Assembly (NCBI RefSeq): GCF_001659605.2
Contig: NC_035168.2
Coordinates: forward strand, 11,697,759 to 11,761,758
Direction: 5' to 3'
Source of the DNA: Manihot esculenta
Taxonomy: Eukaryota > Streptophyta > Magnoliopsida > Malpighiales > Euphorbiaceae
Length of the DNA stretch: 64,000 bases
Shown here: in pieces, positions 11,338-23,735 of the stretch
Numbering within the stretch: the stretch's first letter is position 1
Layout of the letters: each line of letters starts with the position of its first letter
Notes under the pieces: generated by a model
Database searches by the model: none
Told to the model about the DNA's origin: nothing
Seen by the model: the letters and a program-made list of their open reading frames with translations, nothing else
Program-made: the position numbers and the translations under genes

Positions 11338-12654
11338 CATGGCCTTGTTTGGAACATACCTTATATCATAGGCCAACAAAATTACCGCCCAGTTGGATAA
11401 CCGTCTTGATAACTCCGGCCTGTGCAAAACTTTTTACAGAGGGTAATCAGTTCTGACTTCTATAGTGTGTGACTCGAAGTAAGGTCGCAACTTTATGGCC
11501 GATATGAGTACTGCAAATGCCAATTTTTTAAGACAAGGGTAATTCAACTCTGCTCCTTTCAGAACTTGTTTGATGTAATATACTAGGCTTTGTTCCCTAT
11601 TATTTTTGTAAATGAGCATCGAACAAATTGTTTCATGCGTCACAGATAAATATAAAAATAAAACTTTGCCTTTGACAGGTGGGCTTAGCAGTAGAGGAGA
11701 TGACAAAAAAGTTTTTAGACTTTCAAATACCTCGGCACACTCTTCCCCTTACTCAAACTTGCCTTTGCCTTTTAAGGATTTGAGGAATGGGAGATACCTT
11801 TTGGCCGAGTATGATATGAATCGCCCAAAGCAGTGACTCGCTCATTTAACCTCTGTATTTTTTTGATAGTTTTGGGTGCTTTCATGTTTTGGATAGTGCT
11901 GATCTTCTTAGGATTCACCTCTATGCCCCTTTCTAAGATGATATATCCTAGAAACTTCTTAGCCTTTACCCCGAAAGTACACTTTTCTGGATTCAGCTTC
12001 ATGCCCAACTTGTCTAGGACATCAAAGACTCTCCGGATATCCTCCGGGTGTTCTTCCAATGATCAGCTTTTTACCACCATGTCGTCTACGTATACTTCAA
12101 TAGTTGATCCCATCACATTTTTAAAGGTTCTTGACACCAACCTTTGGTACGTGGCTCCTGCGTTTTTTAAACCAAAAGGCATTACCTTATAGCAGTAAAC
12201 TCATTCATCTATTATGAATGCAGTCTTCTCTGCGTCCTTAGTATCCATCATGTTTTGGTGGTATCCTGAGATGGTGTCAAGGAAGGAGACCACCGCATGA
12301 CCTGAGGTCGAGTCCACTAATCTGTCGATGGACGATAATGGGTAATGATCTTTCGGACATGCTTTATTTAGGTTAGTGAAGACCAAGACCGCAGTAGCTA
12401 GCTATGTGGGATACTGTACTTCTTTTATCATTCCTGCGCTCAAAAGCTTATCATACTCCCCTTTGATCACCTGCTGCTTTTCTGGTACGCACTTTCTTTT
12501 CTTTTATTGGACTGGTTTGACATTCTTATCAATGGATAACTTATGGGTGATAAGAGCCGAGTGTACCCATTACATCCTTTGGGGACCAAGTGAAAGTTGA
12601 CACTTGGCTCTTCAAAAACTTTACCAGACCAGCCCTTATTCTCTCGGTTAGCGC
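11338..12654 (-). pseudogene. Tat-like gypsy reverse transcriptase and RNase H remnant
   Basis: On the minus strand, 12,386-12,201 has the reverse transcriptase blocks N-L-N-K-A-C-P-K-D, Y-P-L, I-D-R-L-V-D and S-G-Y-H-Q. 12,059-11,772 has the later palm/thumb part (L-N-P-E-K-C-x-F, then F-L-G-Y). 11,706-11,338 has the RNase H part (V-Y-Y, L-x-x-A-E, then L-R-P-Y-F and T-D). Stops and small deletions interrupt all of it, and the segment just before N-L-N-K-A-C is shortened. The frame runs on across the Athila insertion into 502-1. The upstream end is cut by solo LTR B. Confidence 0.85.
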
Positions 12655-14987
12655 TGTAACGACCCGAAAATCGAACCGCTACCGGCGCTAGGATCCAGAT
12701 CGGCTTAAGGCCGCCGGGACCCATAGCAAGCCTGACATAACCTGAAAACATGTTTAATCCTATACATGATCAACAATCATACATAAAAATTTTAAAACTT
12801 TTCTTTCATACATTCTCTCATGCACCAAACTCAACCTGTACATGCACTAAACATAAACATAACTATAACATTGACCCCTTTGTGGGATCTCATCAATGCC
12901 CCCAATGGGTGGAATAACATGTGTTGAGTTGGTTTACATCTACATCATAAAACATCTGAGATCATGTAATAAAAGGGGTAACAATACCCATAGGGTCAAA
13001 CACAACTTCTAATCCTCAATATCATTATACATAACATGGCTATTCATAACATTACATCATTATACAATTTATCATGTCCACTTCCTATCTATTACAAACA
13101 CATGACTTTACTCTCCTTGACTTCTCTGTCTAGCCCGTACCTGCAAACCTGGGGGATTAGGGAGAAGGGGTGAGCTACTAGAGCCCAGTGAGCAGAATAA
13201 TGAAAAACAACATTTAAATTCTCATGCCATCATGCAATGCAACACATCACAACAAATCACATCTCGGATGGTATTGTCACCAATAATCCTCTGCATTCCA
13301 AAGTGTCGGGACGTAGAATGGGTCAACCGGTCTTTCTCTTAACATAACATAACATAACATAGCATTCCAATGTGCCAGGGACGTAGAATGGGTACAACCT
13401 GGACTTTCTCTTACATCGTGCCAGGGACGTAGAATGGGTACAACCTGGACTTCCATACCGTATCATGCCGTGACATCATCATATCATATGAGGACTAAAG
13501 GATCATCCAATAACCAATCCACATCAACATCATAAATGCAATGCAGCATATTCGTGAGTTCTAATGCAAACAACCTAGTTCATCACATGGCATTCATGAT
13601 GCATGAACATGCTAAAAACTTTATAATTTATTTGCTTTAAATCGTAAAGGTTTATTCTACTCACCTCTGGCTGAAGTTCTACTGACTCAGAAGCAGCTGA
13701 ACTCACTGCTGGGGTCCTCAGTTCCTCGGGTCCGAACCTACACAGGTGGACTCAAATGAGGGACCAAACAACTAGAACATAATTCTATAAACATCCCCCA
13801 AAAACCCCCCTAAAATACCTCAAAACAATCATGCAAAAACATGCAAAGGAAGGCTGAACAGGGCACTTTCGGCGGTAGGTTCGGCGGCCGAAAGTCCCTC
13901 CAGAGCCGAAAGTCAGGCAGGTTCGGCGGCACCTTCGGCGGCCGAAACTCCCAGACAGAGGCGAAACTCATGCATGTTCGGCGGCACTTTCGGCGGCCGA
14001 AACTCCCAGACAGAGACGAAGGGCAGGCTTCGGCAGCCGAAAGGCTTGCCTCCCCAGCCATGTTCGGCGGCCGAAATTCCTTCGGCTGCCGAACCTGGTT
14101 TCTGCCAAAGGGCAGAAACTTGGCTCCTCTTGCCTCCAATGCCTCCCAAACCTTACAAACATGCATAATCCTATTCTACAGCACACATACTCAAGCATAC
14201 CAGCTCCTAGGGGCTTCAGACTATCTTAAACCCCATCTACAACACATCAATCATGCATTTGCAAGCCACATTGTTCAAAATCACAAAATTAACTCAAAAA
14301 CTCATATAAACCTATACATGCCATTCTACCCCATAAACTAGCATAAAACTTACTTAAAACATGAAATGAGTTCAAGATCGGCCCTTACCTCTTGAAGATC
14401 GAGAGAGGGACGACCTAAACTTGGAGATGGGAGATTTTCAACTTCCTTGGGTCTCCAAGCTCAAAACTTGCTCAAAACTTGAAAATCTTCAAAACAAGAT
14501 GAAAACTTGTGAAAATCGTGAAAGATTTGAAGGAAGAACTCAAAGATTGGTGAGGAACGGCGGAGAGCTCACCTTGGCCGACAATGGGGAGAAAAACTCG
14601 CCCGTTTTCGGCTAAGGGACCCTTTTATAGTGGCTGGCCAGGCCACATTCGGGGGCCGAACGTGCCTCCGCATGCATGCCATGTTCGGCGGCTGAACTTG
14701 AGGTTCGGCTGCCGAACCTGGACTTTCCTCACCCTATGCCTTTGGGGGCCTAAGGCACACCCGAAGTGCATGCATGTTCGGCGGCCGAACTTGAGGTTCG
14801 GCGGCCGAACCTGGGTTTTCCTCCAAGGTTACTTTCATTCAAAACTCATTTTCCTTTTTACTTAAAATCATCAAATACATTAAAACATTTTATGAAAATA
14901 TGGTTTTACCCCTTCTAGAGGTCTCCGACATCCGGGATTCCACCGGACGGTAGGAATTCCAATACCGGAGTCTAGCCAGGTATTACA
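12655..14987 (-). mobile_element. Solo LTR B, same family as A
   Basis: 2,333 bp in minus orientation, flanked by a perfect AGCGC duplication (12650-12654 and 14988-14992). Ends match copy A (TGTAAYRMCCCG-type termini). TATA box on the minus strand at 14623-14630. Palindromic GGCGGC-containing clusters at about 13,865-14,090 and 14,645-14,810. The short TACGT-containing block is present three times (13,310-13,455). It interrupts the Tat-like pol between protease and reverse transcriptase. Confidence 0.9.
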
Positions 14988-14992
14988 AGCGC

Positions 14993-15700
14993 AGTGCCAA
15001 ACCATACCTTTTGCTCCTTCCCTATCTGGATCTCCTCTACCAGGTCTGCTAGTTCTAGTTTTACGTGAGACTCTAGCTTTTCCAACAAGCCGATAGACAT
15101 GGTTGCTTTCCCAAGGCTTTCTGCTGGGTGTCTATAACCTTCTTTAGCTAACCTAGGATTGCCTCAAACCACTGTTATTCTCCCTGAAGCTAGAAGCTTA
15201 AGACACAAAGCACCCATGTTAATAATGATATCGTGGCAGTTTAGGACTAGACGGTCGAGTATCACATTATACGGAAATGGGATATTTACCACTGCAAACT
15301 CTACATACAAATCTCGCCTATATTTCTCATCAGTTAATACTAGGGAAAGTTTGATGGTACCCAGTACTACCATGATCTTATCTCCTAATTCCACTAAAGG
15401 ATAGCAATTTTTGCTAAGGCTGCTTTTATTTAAGCCTAACTTGTTAAAAACATTAAAGATAAGGAGATTAACAGATATCTACAAGTACTCGCCTTACCTC
15501 TTACTGGTTCAGGAGGATCTTAACGACCAGTGGGTCATTTTGAAAGAATCTAACCACTTTGTCAGTAGGATCAAACTTTACCTCTTGCTTGGCCCATGGT
15601 TCCTAATGGACAGACAGGACATTCTCTGCTACGCGCTTATTTTTCCCTTAGCTCTTATCAGGTTCTCCCTTAATGATATGTACGATTCCGACTATTTTGA
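14993..15700 (-). pseudogene. Tat-like gypsy protease remnant
   Basis: Minus-strand translation from about 15,680 down gives an N-D-P-L-V-V block, then F-N-K-L-G-L, G-D-K, G-T-I, E-F-A-V-V and P-Y-N-V-I-L followed by an L-N-C-H block (15,394-15,164). These are the conserved order of Tat-lineage proteases; the catalytic D-S-G region is degraded. It joins the leader directly at about 15,700, so gag has been lost. The protease continues toward reverse transcriptase across solo LTR B. Confidence 0.75.
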
Positions 15701-15734
15701 GATATTAGAGAGGAAAGGTTCATTTTTTTTAGAA

Positions 15735-16255
15735 GGAAAAGGAACAAGAGATTGACTTTAATCCAAATAATTAGATAGAGTTCAATGGATTCCCGGCAAT
15801 GAAACCAAATGATATTACTAATTTTAGATTGATGACATGGTCGGAATGGAGCTGTGCAGTGATTGGTTAAAGTTTGTAAGAAAGAAAATGTGAGGCGGTA
15901 GTAAGTGCCCACAGCAGCCACAAGTGAAAAATAAAAAGAAGGTGATGAATTGCTAAGAGTTTTTATGTTAGAGAATAGCATATCTTTGTCTCTGTGATCC
16001 TTTTCCTTTTATATCGTAAGAATGTGGTATGAATGTAGAACTTTTCGATAATCCGGCGATAATATGACCGGCTACTTGATAAGAGATATTACTAGCTAAT
16101 AAGTTGGCAATTTCGTGATTATAAGTATAATGGGTATACGCTAGATTATGCCTGTTAATGGTAACTTCGTGTTGCACCGGGTGTTGTAGTGTCTAGATCT
16201 TTCTTCCCTCGAGATAGACTGCATTTTCTACTCACTTGATTCTTGTCACGTGAAC
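15735..16255 (-). repeat. Degenerate Tat-like LTR and leader
   Basis: On the minus strand a TATA-like TATAAAA (16007-16013) is followed by U5-like sequence and a primer-site-like stretch near 15,790-15,812. The same order, with recognisable similarity, occurs at 23,335-23,650 (+) and 51,965-52,610 (-). Exact LTR ends cannot be set from decayed sequence. It is the 5' end of the minus-strand element split by Athila and solo LTR B. Confidence 0.65.
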
Positions 16256-16844
16256 CTATCTCATAAAAATAATTTATAATTTATTTTGAATGATTGTTAT
16301 GTACCATCAATATAAAGTAGAGTTTTTCATATATGAAAAATATACATATAATTTATAGTATTGAAAATAAATATTTAATAAAATACCTTAAATATAAGAT
16401 TTATATATTAAAAAAATTATTTATAATAAAAATTTATTTAATATAATATATTTTAATATTACATATAATACATAAAAAATATATTCACCCTCCATATAAA
16501 GCTTAAATTACAAAGCTATATGTTTTATTAATAGAAATAGAGTATATATTGTAATTTATGGTAAAATTTTTTAGATTTTATTTAGATTTTTGCTATAATA
16601 TTAATTTTTTTATATTTAAAATTTTGAATATAAATGTGAAATAAGTTTATTTTTTTTTCACTAAATATTTTAATTAATATATTATAAAAAATTATTTCCC
16701 CTAACTGGGGCCCAAGGTTAATATCGTAAAATTAAGAAACTCAAATCGCAAGATCTTTGCGCATATGATAAGGTTCCGCCTCCCTCTCTCCCGTCTCTCT
16801 CTGCTCCTCAATAACCAAAGCCAAAATCTTTTACGAGGACGCTT
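16256..16844 (+). promoter_or_regulatory. Upstream region of the PPR-SMR gene
   Basis: 590 bp. The distal part is strongly AT-rich without a clear TATA element. The last 80 bp before the start hold a CT-rich stretch (about 16,780-16,805), like the pyrimidine patch common at plant transcription starts. No gene is seen here. Confidence 0.4.
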
Positions 16845-16856
16845 ATGGTGAGAGAG

Positions 16857-18944
16857 ATGGCTTACAATTTCTGCTCTTCTCCGTCCTCTCTCTATCAACC
16901 TCTCTGCAATTCTGTCTCATCTTCTAGAGATATCAAACCAAGAAACTCCAAATTTTCTTGTAGACTAACCACTTTTCCACTTCAATTAAGAACATCTCTC
17001 CAAGTCACTCGTGTCTCTTTACAAGACCGAATAGCACAAGAAGCTACACAAGATGCAAATGTCCAATACCCTGATGGAAAAAGGGGAACTTCCTCTTCAA
17101 AATCCTACGTCTGGGTCAATCCCAACAGCCCCAGAGCGTCACAGCTTAAGAAAAGATCATATGATACTAGGTATGCTTCTCTTGTTAAAGTAGCAGAGCT
17201 TTTAGATTCAAGTAACCCAAGTGAAGAAGATGTCTGTAACATTTTGAGTGGTTTAGGTGGTAGAATGATAGAGCAGGATGCCGTTGTTATCATCAATAAC
17301 ATGTCCAACCCAGAAACTGCATTGCTTGCTCTTAGGTATTTTGGAGAGAGACTCAATTTTGATAAGGAGGTTATAATTTATAATGTGACTATGAAGGTTT
17401 TTCGGAAGTGCAAGGATTTGGATAAAGCAGAGAAGCTATTTGAAGAAATGCTCGAGAGAGGGGTTAAGCCTGATAATGCTACGTTTTCAACTATACTTAG
17501 CTGTGCTAGGATGTCTAATTTGCCTGATAAAGCTGTGGAATGGTTCGAGAAAATGCCGAGTTTTGGGCTTAGTCCTGATGATGTTACCTACTCGGCTATG
17601 ATTGATGCCTATGGCCGGGCAGGTGATATTGAAAAAGCTCTGAGTTTGTATGACCGTGCTAGAACAGAGAAATGGCGTATTGATGCAGTGACATTCTCGA
17701 CTTTGATTAAAATTTATGGGATGTCGGGAAACTTTGATGGGTGCTTAAATGTTTATGAAGAAATGAAAGCTGTTGGAGCTAAGCCTAATATGGTTACATA
17801 TAACACTTTGTTAGACGCAATGGGAAGAGCCAAGAGACCTTGGCAGGCAAAGAAAATATATAAAGAAATGATTAACAATGGTTTTACTCCAAGTTTTGGG
17901 ACATATGCATCACTTTTGCGAGCTTATGGTAGAGCTCGATACGGTGAGGATGCCCTTATTGTGTATAGAGAGATGAAGGAAAAGGGAATTGATTTGACTG
18001 CGGTTCTTTACAATACCCTATTGGCCATGTGTGCTGATCTTGGCTATGTCAATGAAGCTGTTGAGATTTTTGAGGAAATGAAGAGTTCTGGGACAAATCC
18101 TGATAGTTGGACTTTCTCATCTTTGATTACAATATTTTCATGTAGTGCGGAAGTATCCAAGGCAGAGAACATGTTGAATGAGATGTTGGAAGCTGGTTTT
18201 GAGCCTAATATATTTGTTTTGACATCACTTATTCAGTGCTATGGGAAATCGCAACGTACTGACGATGTCGTGAGAACATTTAATCAGCTCTTAGAATTAG
18301 GCATAACTCCTGATGATCGATTCTGTGGGTGTCTTCTAAATGTCATGACTCAAACACCAAAGGAAGAGCTTAGTAAACTTGCTGAGTGTATTGAGAAAGC
18401 TAATTCAAAACTTGGTTTTGTGGTAAAACTTCTGATAGCTGAGAAAGGTTCTGAGGGAAATTTTAAGAACGAGGCTGCCGAACTTTTTGATTCTATTGGC
18501 TCAGATGTAAAGAAGGCTTTCTGCAATTGCTTAATTGACCTCTGTGTCAACCTCGATATGTTGGAGAGAGCATGTGATTTACTAGACCTGGGTCTAAAAC
18601 TTGAAATTTATAAGGATTTACAGTCCAAGTCATCAAACCAGTGGTCTCTACATCTAAAGAGTCTCTCTTTAGGAGCTGCTCTGACAGCATTACATGTTTG
18701 GATAAATGACTTGTCCAAGGCAGTAGAATCTGGAGAGAATCTTCCAGCATTGCTTGGTATCAATACTGGGCATGGAAAACACAAATATTCAGACAAAGGT
18801 TTGGCTGGTGTGTTCGAATCACATTTGAAGGAACTAAATGCTCCATTTCACGAAGATCCTGATAAAGTTGGCTGGTTCTTAACTACAAAGATCGCAGCTG
18901 AGTCATGGTTAGAATCTAGAAAATCAAATATAAGTGTTGCCTAG
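16857..18944 (+). CDS. SVR7: Chloroplast PPR-SMR protein, SVR7 (At4g16390) type
   Basis: Pentatricopeptide repeat protein with a C-terminal SMR domain, about 695 residues, no intron. Numbered from an in-frame ATG at 16845, nine P-type 35-residue repeats run from about residue 176 to 491. The SMR domain spans about 600-695 and holds the T-G-H-G motif near residue 640. The N terminus is Ser-rich with few acidic residues, as in a chloroplast transit peptide. I prefer ATG 16857 because family members begin M-A-Y-N; 16845 would add four residues. The Arabidopsis homologue acts in chloroplast RNA processing and translation, including ATP synthase subunits, and suppresses leaf variegation. The frame is intact. 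Function is taken from similarity; orthology was recognised from memory. Confidence 0.93.
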   Translation: MAYNFCSSPSSLYQPLCNSVSSSRDIKPRNSKFSCRLTTFPLQLRTSLQVTRVSLQDRIAQEATQDANVQYPDGKRGTSSSKSYVWVNPNSPRASQLKKRSYDTRYASLVKVAELLDSSNPSEEDVCNILSGLGGRMIEQDAVVIINNMSNPETALLALRYFGERLNFDKEVIIYNVTMKVFRKCKDLDKAEKLFEEMLERGVKPDNATFSTILSCARMSNLPDKAVEWFEKMPSFGLSPDDVTYSAMIDAYGRAGDIEKALSLYDRARTEKWRIDAVTFSTLIKIYGMSGNFDGCLNVYEEMKAVGAKPNMVTYNTLLDAMGRAKRPWQAKKIYKEMINNGFTPSFGTYASLLRAYGRARYGEDALIVYREMKEKGIDLTAVLYNTLLAMCADLGYVNEAVEIFEEMKSSGTNPDSWTFSSLITIFSCSAEVSKAENMLNEMLEAGFEPNIFVLTSLIQCYGKSQRTDDVVRTFNQLLELGITPDDRFCGCLLNVMTQTPKEELSKLAECIEKANSKLGFVVKLLIAEKGSEGNFKNEAAELFDSIGSDVKKAFCNCLIDLCVNLDMLERACDLLDLGLKLEIYKDLQSKSSNQWSLHLKSLSLGAALTALHVWINDLSKAVESGENLPALLGINTGHGKHKYSDKGLAGVFESHLKELNAPFHEDPDKVGWFLTTKIAAESWLESRKSNISVA

Positions 18945-20882
18945 GTTGATACGCTCTTGCAGATTTTGGCAGTTCTAGTGTCCACAATTGTACGTTTTCC
19001 CTATGTTCCAGTTTTCTCCGTTGGTCTTGTCTCTTGGTAGCGACTATTGCATTGTTATACATGTTGAAGGGTTACATAGTTTACAAAGTTTTTGTTAGCC
19101 TCTAACAATTTGTAAGTTATAATTTTTTATATTATGATTTAAATTTAAATTTTAAAATATCTAGTTGTTAATAAAAGTATAATTAATTATTCAATCTTTA
19201 TATTTACAAATTAATTTTTTTAATTTTTTTCTTTGTTTTTCTCTCCCTCTTTTTATGGGTAAATATTTTTTTTTTCATTTTTTTAAAGCTTTTCTCTCAT
19301 TTTGCTTTTTCTTTTTTATCTCATTCAAATTAAAAAAATATTTTTATTAAATATATGCAATTAAACAAAATTAGTCATATTACATCTCATGCAAGTTTTG
19401 CATTCATCAATTTAAATATACATTTATTTTTATAATAATATTTACTTTATTACTGTACTAATTTTTAAATTTAGTGACTTCAGTACCAAAAACTTCTATT
19501 CTTGTACTGAACCACCAAATCTAATAGTGGTTTTGTTCTTTCTTTTCCTTTAGTTGTTGACTTCTGTTGCAGATTGGTGCTTTTCTAGCTTAGATAGACT
19601 ATTACTTTCATTTGTGGCTCGAGTTCTTTTGGAATGGGTTCTATCTTCGTAGTTGGTGGGAGCTTCTTTGCATGCGTACAGCGGCAATGTTAGGAGAACA
19701 ATTAGGCCGCTCTTAAGTCTGGCTTCCCTTAGGTTGTAGAGATAATGGTCAGTGATTTGAGCCTGTAGCCTTACCAAAGCTGTGCTCGATGTTATTTTTT
19801 GGCTGAAGAATTTGCAGCCATGTTAATGTCCATTACCTCCTCAGTTTGTTGCCTTTGGATACTGTTCTGGAGGGAGCTTGTGCTCCTTACATTAATCGTC
19901 ATCTAGCTTGATGTAGTTGTCTTGCTTGAATAGTTGGGTGATATTGGGAAGATGAGGCAGCGAGGATGTTAAAGTTCCAGCAAAAATGGGTCTTCAGGAT
20001 TCAGTTTGGGATAGACCGGATTGTATTGTTTGGGCTGCTTTGTGATGGGATAGTTGTTTGGTTGTTTTTTTTCAGGCCAAGTTCATTGAGCCCATTCTTG
20101 CAATCTTTATTTGAACCGAATGATTAGTGGAAAAGCCTCAAAGAATACAGAAATTTTCAAAAAAATAAATATTTGCCTCACAGGTCGGATTCACAAGCAT
20201 TCAAAGATAAAAGAATCTTGTTAGTTAGTGATGTTCTGAGATCTAGAGAAAATAAAATTTGCCATAATAAGTTTTTTTTTTCTTTTTCCTTCTTCCTCCC
20301 TTTTTATCCTTTTCCTTTTGCTGGTCAACGACGTTTAACGGCATTTTTGCTACAGGGACGTTTGTCTTTGTCGTTCAGTTCCGTACGTATAGTGATGTCA
20401 GTTTCCTTTACTCGTGTCAGGCGGCCATTTAATTCCCCCTAGAGCGCGTGCAAGAAGAGCTGCAAAAAGATCGAGCCTACTGCCCATCCTTGGGTCCCAT
20501 CACGGGGCTGACTTCAACATAGTAGGTTCTGGGCTCGCAGATGGTCCGAGTCGGCTGATATGTTCAGATCCGGTCCACTGCTGTGGGCAGGCTTTCTTTG
20601 AAGTGCTTCGAGCTCTGGGCCAACCTTTACTATCATGAATCCTGGCCCAATCTGAGAAGGAAATAGACCAGCGATTATCAGTCAAGATAATAAGTTTAAT
20701 GTGAAATGCCTTTCTTGTGCGGCTGACATTGAAATAATGAAACTCAAATACCGAATACAATAATAAATTAGTGTCTACATCCATATTTATCATTTCTTTA
20801 TTGTCATTTATGGATTGTTTATATATATTATTTTAATTTATAAATTTAAATATTTATACTTATAATTAAAATATTAGTTACT
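18945..20882. other. Intergenic, includes 3' end of the PPR-SMR gene
   Basis: The first few hundred bases probably hold the 3' UTR. 19,100-19,500 is AT-rich. 19,540-20,060 and 20,420-20,650 are less AT-rich but have no convincing reading frame; the latter resembles a retroelement or transcript fragment that I cannot place. Confidence 0.4.
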
Positions 20883-21010
20883 CACTATAAGAAATCAAGA
20901 CTTTTGCAATGGAAAATTTCCATAGTAGAAAAGGTCTTTTTCTCGTTGCAAAAAGCTTCTGCCGAAGGATTTATCGTAAGTTTAATCTCATTTATGGTAA
21001 GTTTAAAAAA
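20883..21010 (+). mobile_element. CACTA-type transposon end, partial
   Basis: CACTATAAGAAATC resembles the CACTACAAGAAA termini of plant En/Spm elements. It is followed by inverted short repeats built on TTTGCAA/TTGCAAA and GGAAAATTTCC, typical subterminal motifs. No matching TAGTG end was found in the next 2 kb, so this is a truncated end or a decayed element. Confidence 0.45.
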
Positions 21011-23334
21011 AGGAAAAATTGTGCTCCACCTTTTTCTTCTAAGCCTTTTCTATGAGGTTTAAGGACAATTTGAGACTTGGGAAGAGTGAGTTATGCTTAA
21101 GAAAGAAAGGATGGCCCAATGGGCCACTTCCTTTAACCCATTTAGCAAAACAAAAGATAATTTTTATAATTAAAGTAATTGAACCAAAAATCAACTCAAT
21201 CAATCCAAAAATAAAGGTGGTTAGCCAAAGAAATTTTATAGGAGGAAGAACTCTTCCTTATGAGCTAGAGTTTCCACATCTATTTATCACTTTCTCCAAC
21301 CCTAGAAGGCATTCAAAAATGCTCAGAAAATCTCCCTAGGCAGCCAAATCCCTCCTCTCCAACTTCTGAAAAATTACTTCGAGACCCAAGTAAACAAAAA
21401 ATAAAGAAACCTCCTCTGTGCCCCCCCCCCCCCCCCAATTCTTGCTTCTTTTCTCTCCTTTATTAAATTAAGGACATAAAAATATCTTCTTTACATGTTC
21501 TTTTATTAATTTTAGTGTATTGTTCACCTCATTTCCCATATTATTCTTGATATGAATTTTGAAGATAACATGCATGAATATTTTAAAATAATTTATTCTA
21601 CTCGTACTATTCATCTCGAACACGATAAATTTTGACTCTTAAAATATTTTTATTATATTATTTACAAAAGTTTCTATAATTTTCATATATTATTTATTTA
21701 ATTCTGAATTTTCTTGAATTAGTTATAATTTTTCAAAAACTAATAAGACAATCAAATTACACTAGACTATTTCAACACGTGGCATAAATTCTATGACCTT
21801 AACTCAGACCTTTTGATCGCAAATTAGGTAATTCTCAATTTTAAAGTCAATTTTAAGAAGTGAATCAAAATCTTTATTATTTGAGTTATCCATGTTCAAT
21901 CCTCTAAATTAGTGCAATATTGCATATAATACTGATATTTAGAATATGCTAATATCTAAAATAGACAATTTGCGATGGCTATCATGATTTTTCTGGATTA
22001 GTTTGCTATTTTATATATAATTTTATTTTTCAATGCTAAAATCTGTTACAATCATGTATGTTTTTATGTGTATCCAAACCATTAAAAATAATTTTTAAAA
22101 TAGTTTTATTGAATTATTAAATGGATAATAAAAATAAAAATGGGTGGATTTTAAATGTAAAGAAATAAAAATTAATTCAACGAAAAAATAAATTAAATTA
22201 ATTCAAAGAAGGAAAGAATTAAATATAGAAGAGAATAATTAATATGAAATGAATTCAGCTAAAAAATTAATATCAGTTTTAGTTTATTGGTTGATCGTAA
22301 AGATAATTCCAAATTATTCCTTAATAAACCAAATTTTTCCTTAATTTTTAAATTAGTTAAAAAACGTTCATTAATTAACTATAACTCTTGAAGAATTACA
22401 AGAGACACTCCTATAATTTAATCTAATTATCACATTAAAAATTAAAAGGATTTAACCGTAACTAATTAATGCGATACACTCAATTCATTTAAACTATATT
22501 ATGTCATTCCTTAAAAAAGTCTTACACAACTTAATTTACCACCTATTTCAGGGTAAACTAAATAATTATGAATTTAATCAATCTAAATTCATATTGCAAC
22601 AAACAATAGAATAATAATAAATACTAGTCATTGGAATAATATAATTACTAATAAGAAAGCAATAAAATCAATTAGATCTCACAACCATCTGAACTTAAAC
22701 TAAAATTATCTTTTGACTGAAAAGAAAATTTAACTACATATATTTATGGTTAAAACTCAATAAGAAAAAGTAACCAAAAGTAGAAGATGATGTAGTACAT
22801 CAAAATATTATCTTTATATAGTATTTCTTTCTTCTTTTTTTTTTACATTAAACGCAATCAATCATTTGATGTTTTTGCAATCAATCAATCAAAATACTAT
22901 CTTTATATAGTATTTATGGCTAAAACGCAATCAATCATTTGATGATTTTGCAACTGTATTTATGTCTCTTTTGACGCTAAACCTTTGTGATACATATTGA
23001 TCATGGATGTAGGATCTTCTGCTAGGGACTTTAGGTGAACCTGTCATAGGAAGAAAATTAAGTAACAATACTATATTTAAGAAGTTTGAGTTGGTGTAGT
23101 ATTCGTAGTTAGTTTTGGTTTAGTGTTTATTTATTTTAGGATTCCTAGTTTGTATTAGTTAATTTATTATAATTTGAAGACCTACGTAATCTAGACATTT
23201 TAATAGAGCTTATAATCATTATTGATAATCAAGTGTTTATATTTGTTTCCTTTTTTAGTGTTTTAAGTGGTACTTCATCATTATAGTTACTAAGTTCTAG
23301 TTTAAATGCCTGATTCATGTTGGATCTCTTATCA
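21011..23334. other. Intergenic AT-rich DNA with small repeats
   Basis: No supported gene. A run of C lies at 21,421-21,437. A tandem duplication with an 89-bp period covers about 22,800-22,960 (the CTTTATATAG core at 22,812 and 22,901). The rest is AT-rich. Confidence 0.5.
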
Positions 23335-23650
23335 ATTAGTTAACACCAGCCGAATTTTCAGAAAATATTATAATTAACCCCACCTTTTTACGGTATAAAA
23401 GCTAAAGATTATAGAGACGAATGTACACTATTCTCTTGCACAACTATTCCTGAGTTCTAAGTATTACAATACTCTCGCCTTTCTCTTTAACTTACTGACT
23501 TGAGCGTCGGAATGGCTGCCGTAGGCACCAACCATCTCACTTTCTCTCTCTTGCAGAATTGACCAATTACAGCACTACTCTATTTGGTGGACCAATCACA
23601 ACATAGCTCTATTTCCGATTACATCATTTGGTTCCGCTGTCGGGAGATCC
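23335..23650 (+). repeat. Degenerate Tat-like LTR end and leader, plus strand
   Basis: TATA box at 23394-23400, then U5-like sequence, ending in a primer-site-like TTTGGTTCCGCTGTCGGGAG (about 23,627-23,646). The sequence is clearly similar to the reverse complement of 51,965-52,610 and less so of 15,735-16,255. The start of the LTR is not defined. Confidence 0.65.
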
Positions 23651-23735
23651 ATTGAATTCTTTTCGTTCATTTAGATTAAAAATGATTTCTTACTCCCTTT
23701 TTCTTTAAAAAAAATCTTTTTTTATCTCTCTCGAA

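Noticed and set aside
19550..19777. Minus-strand 75-codon frame downstream of the PPR-SMR gene
   Set aside because: No recognisable domain or start context; more likely 3' flanking DNA.
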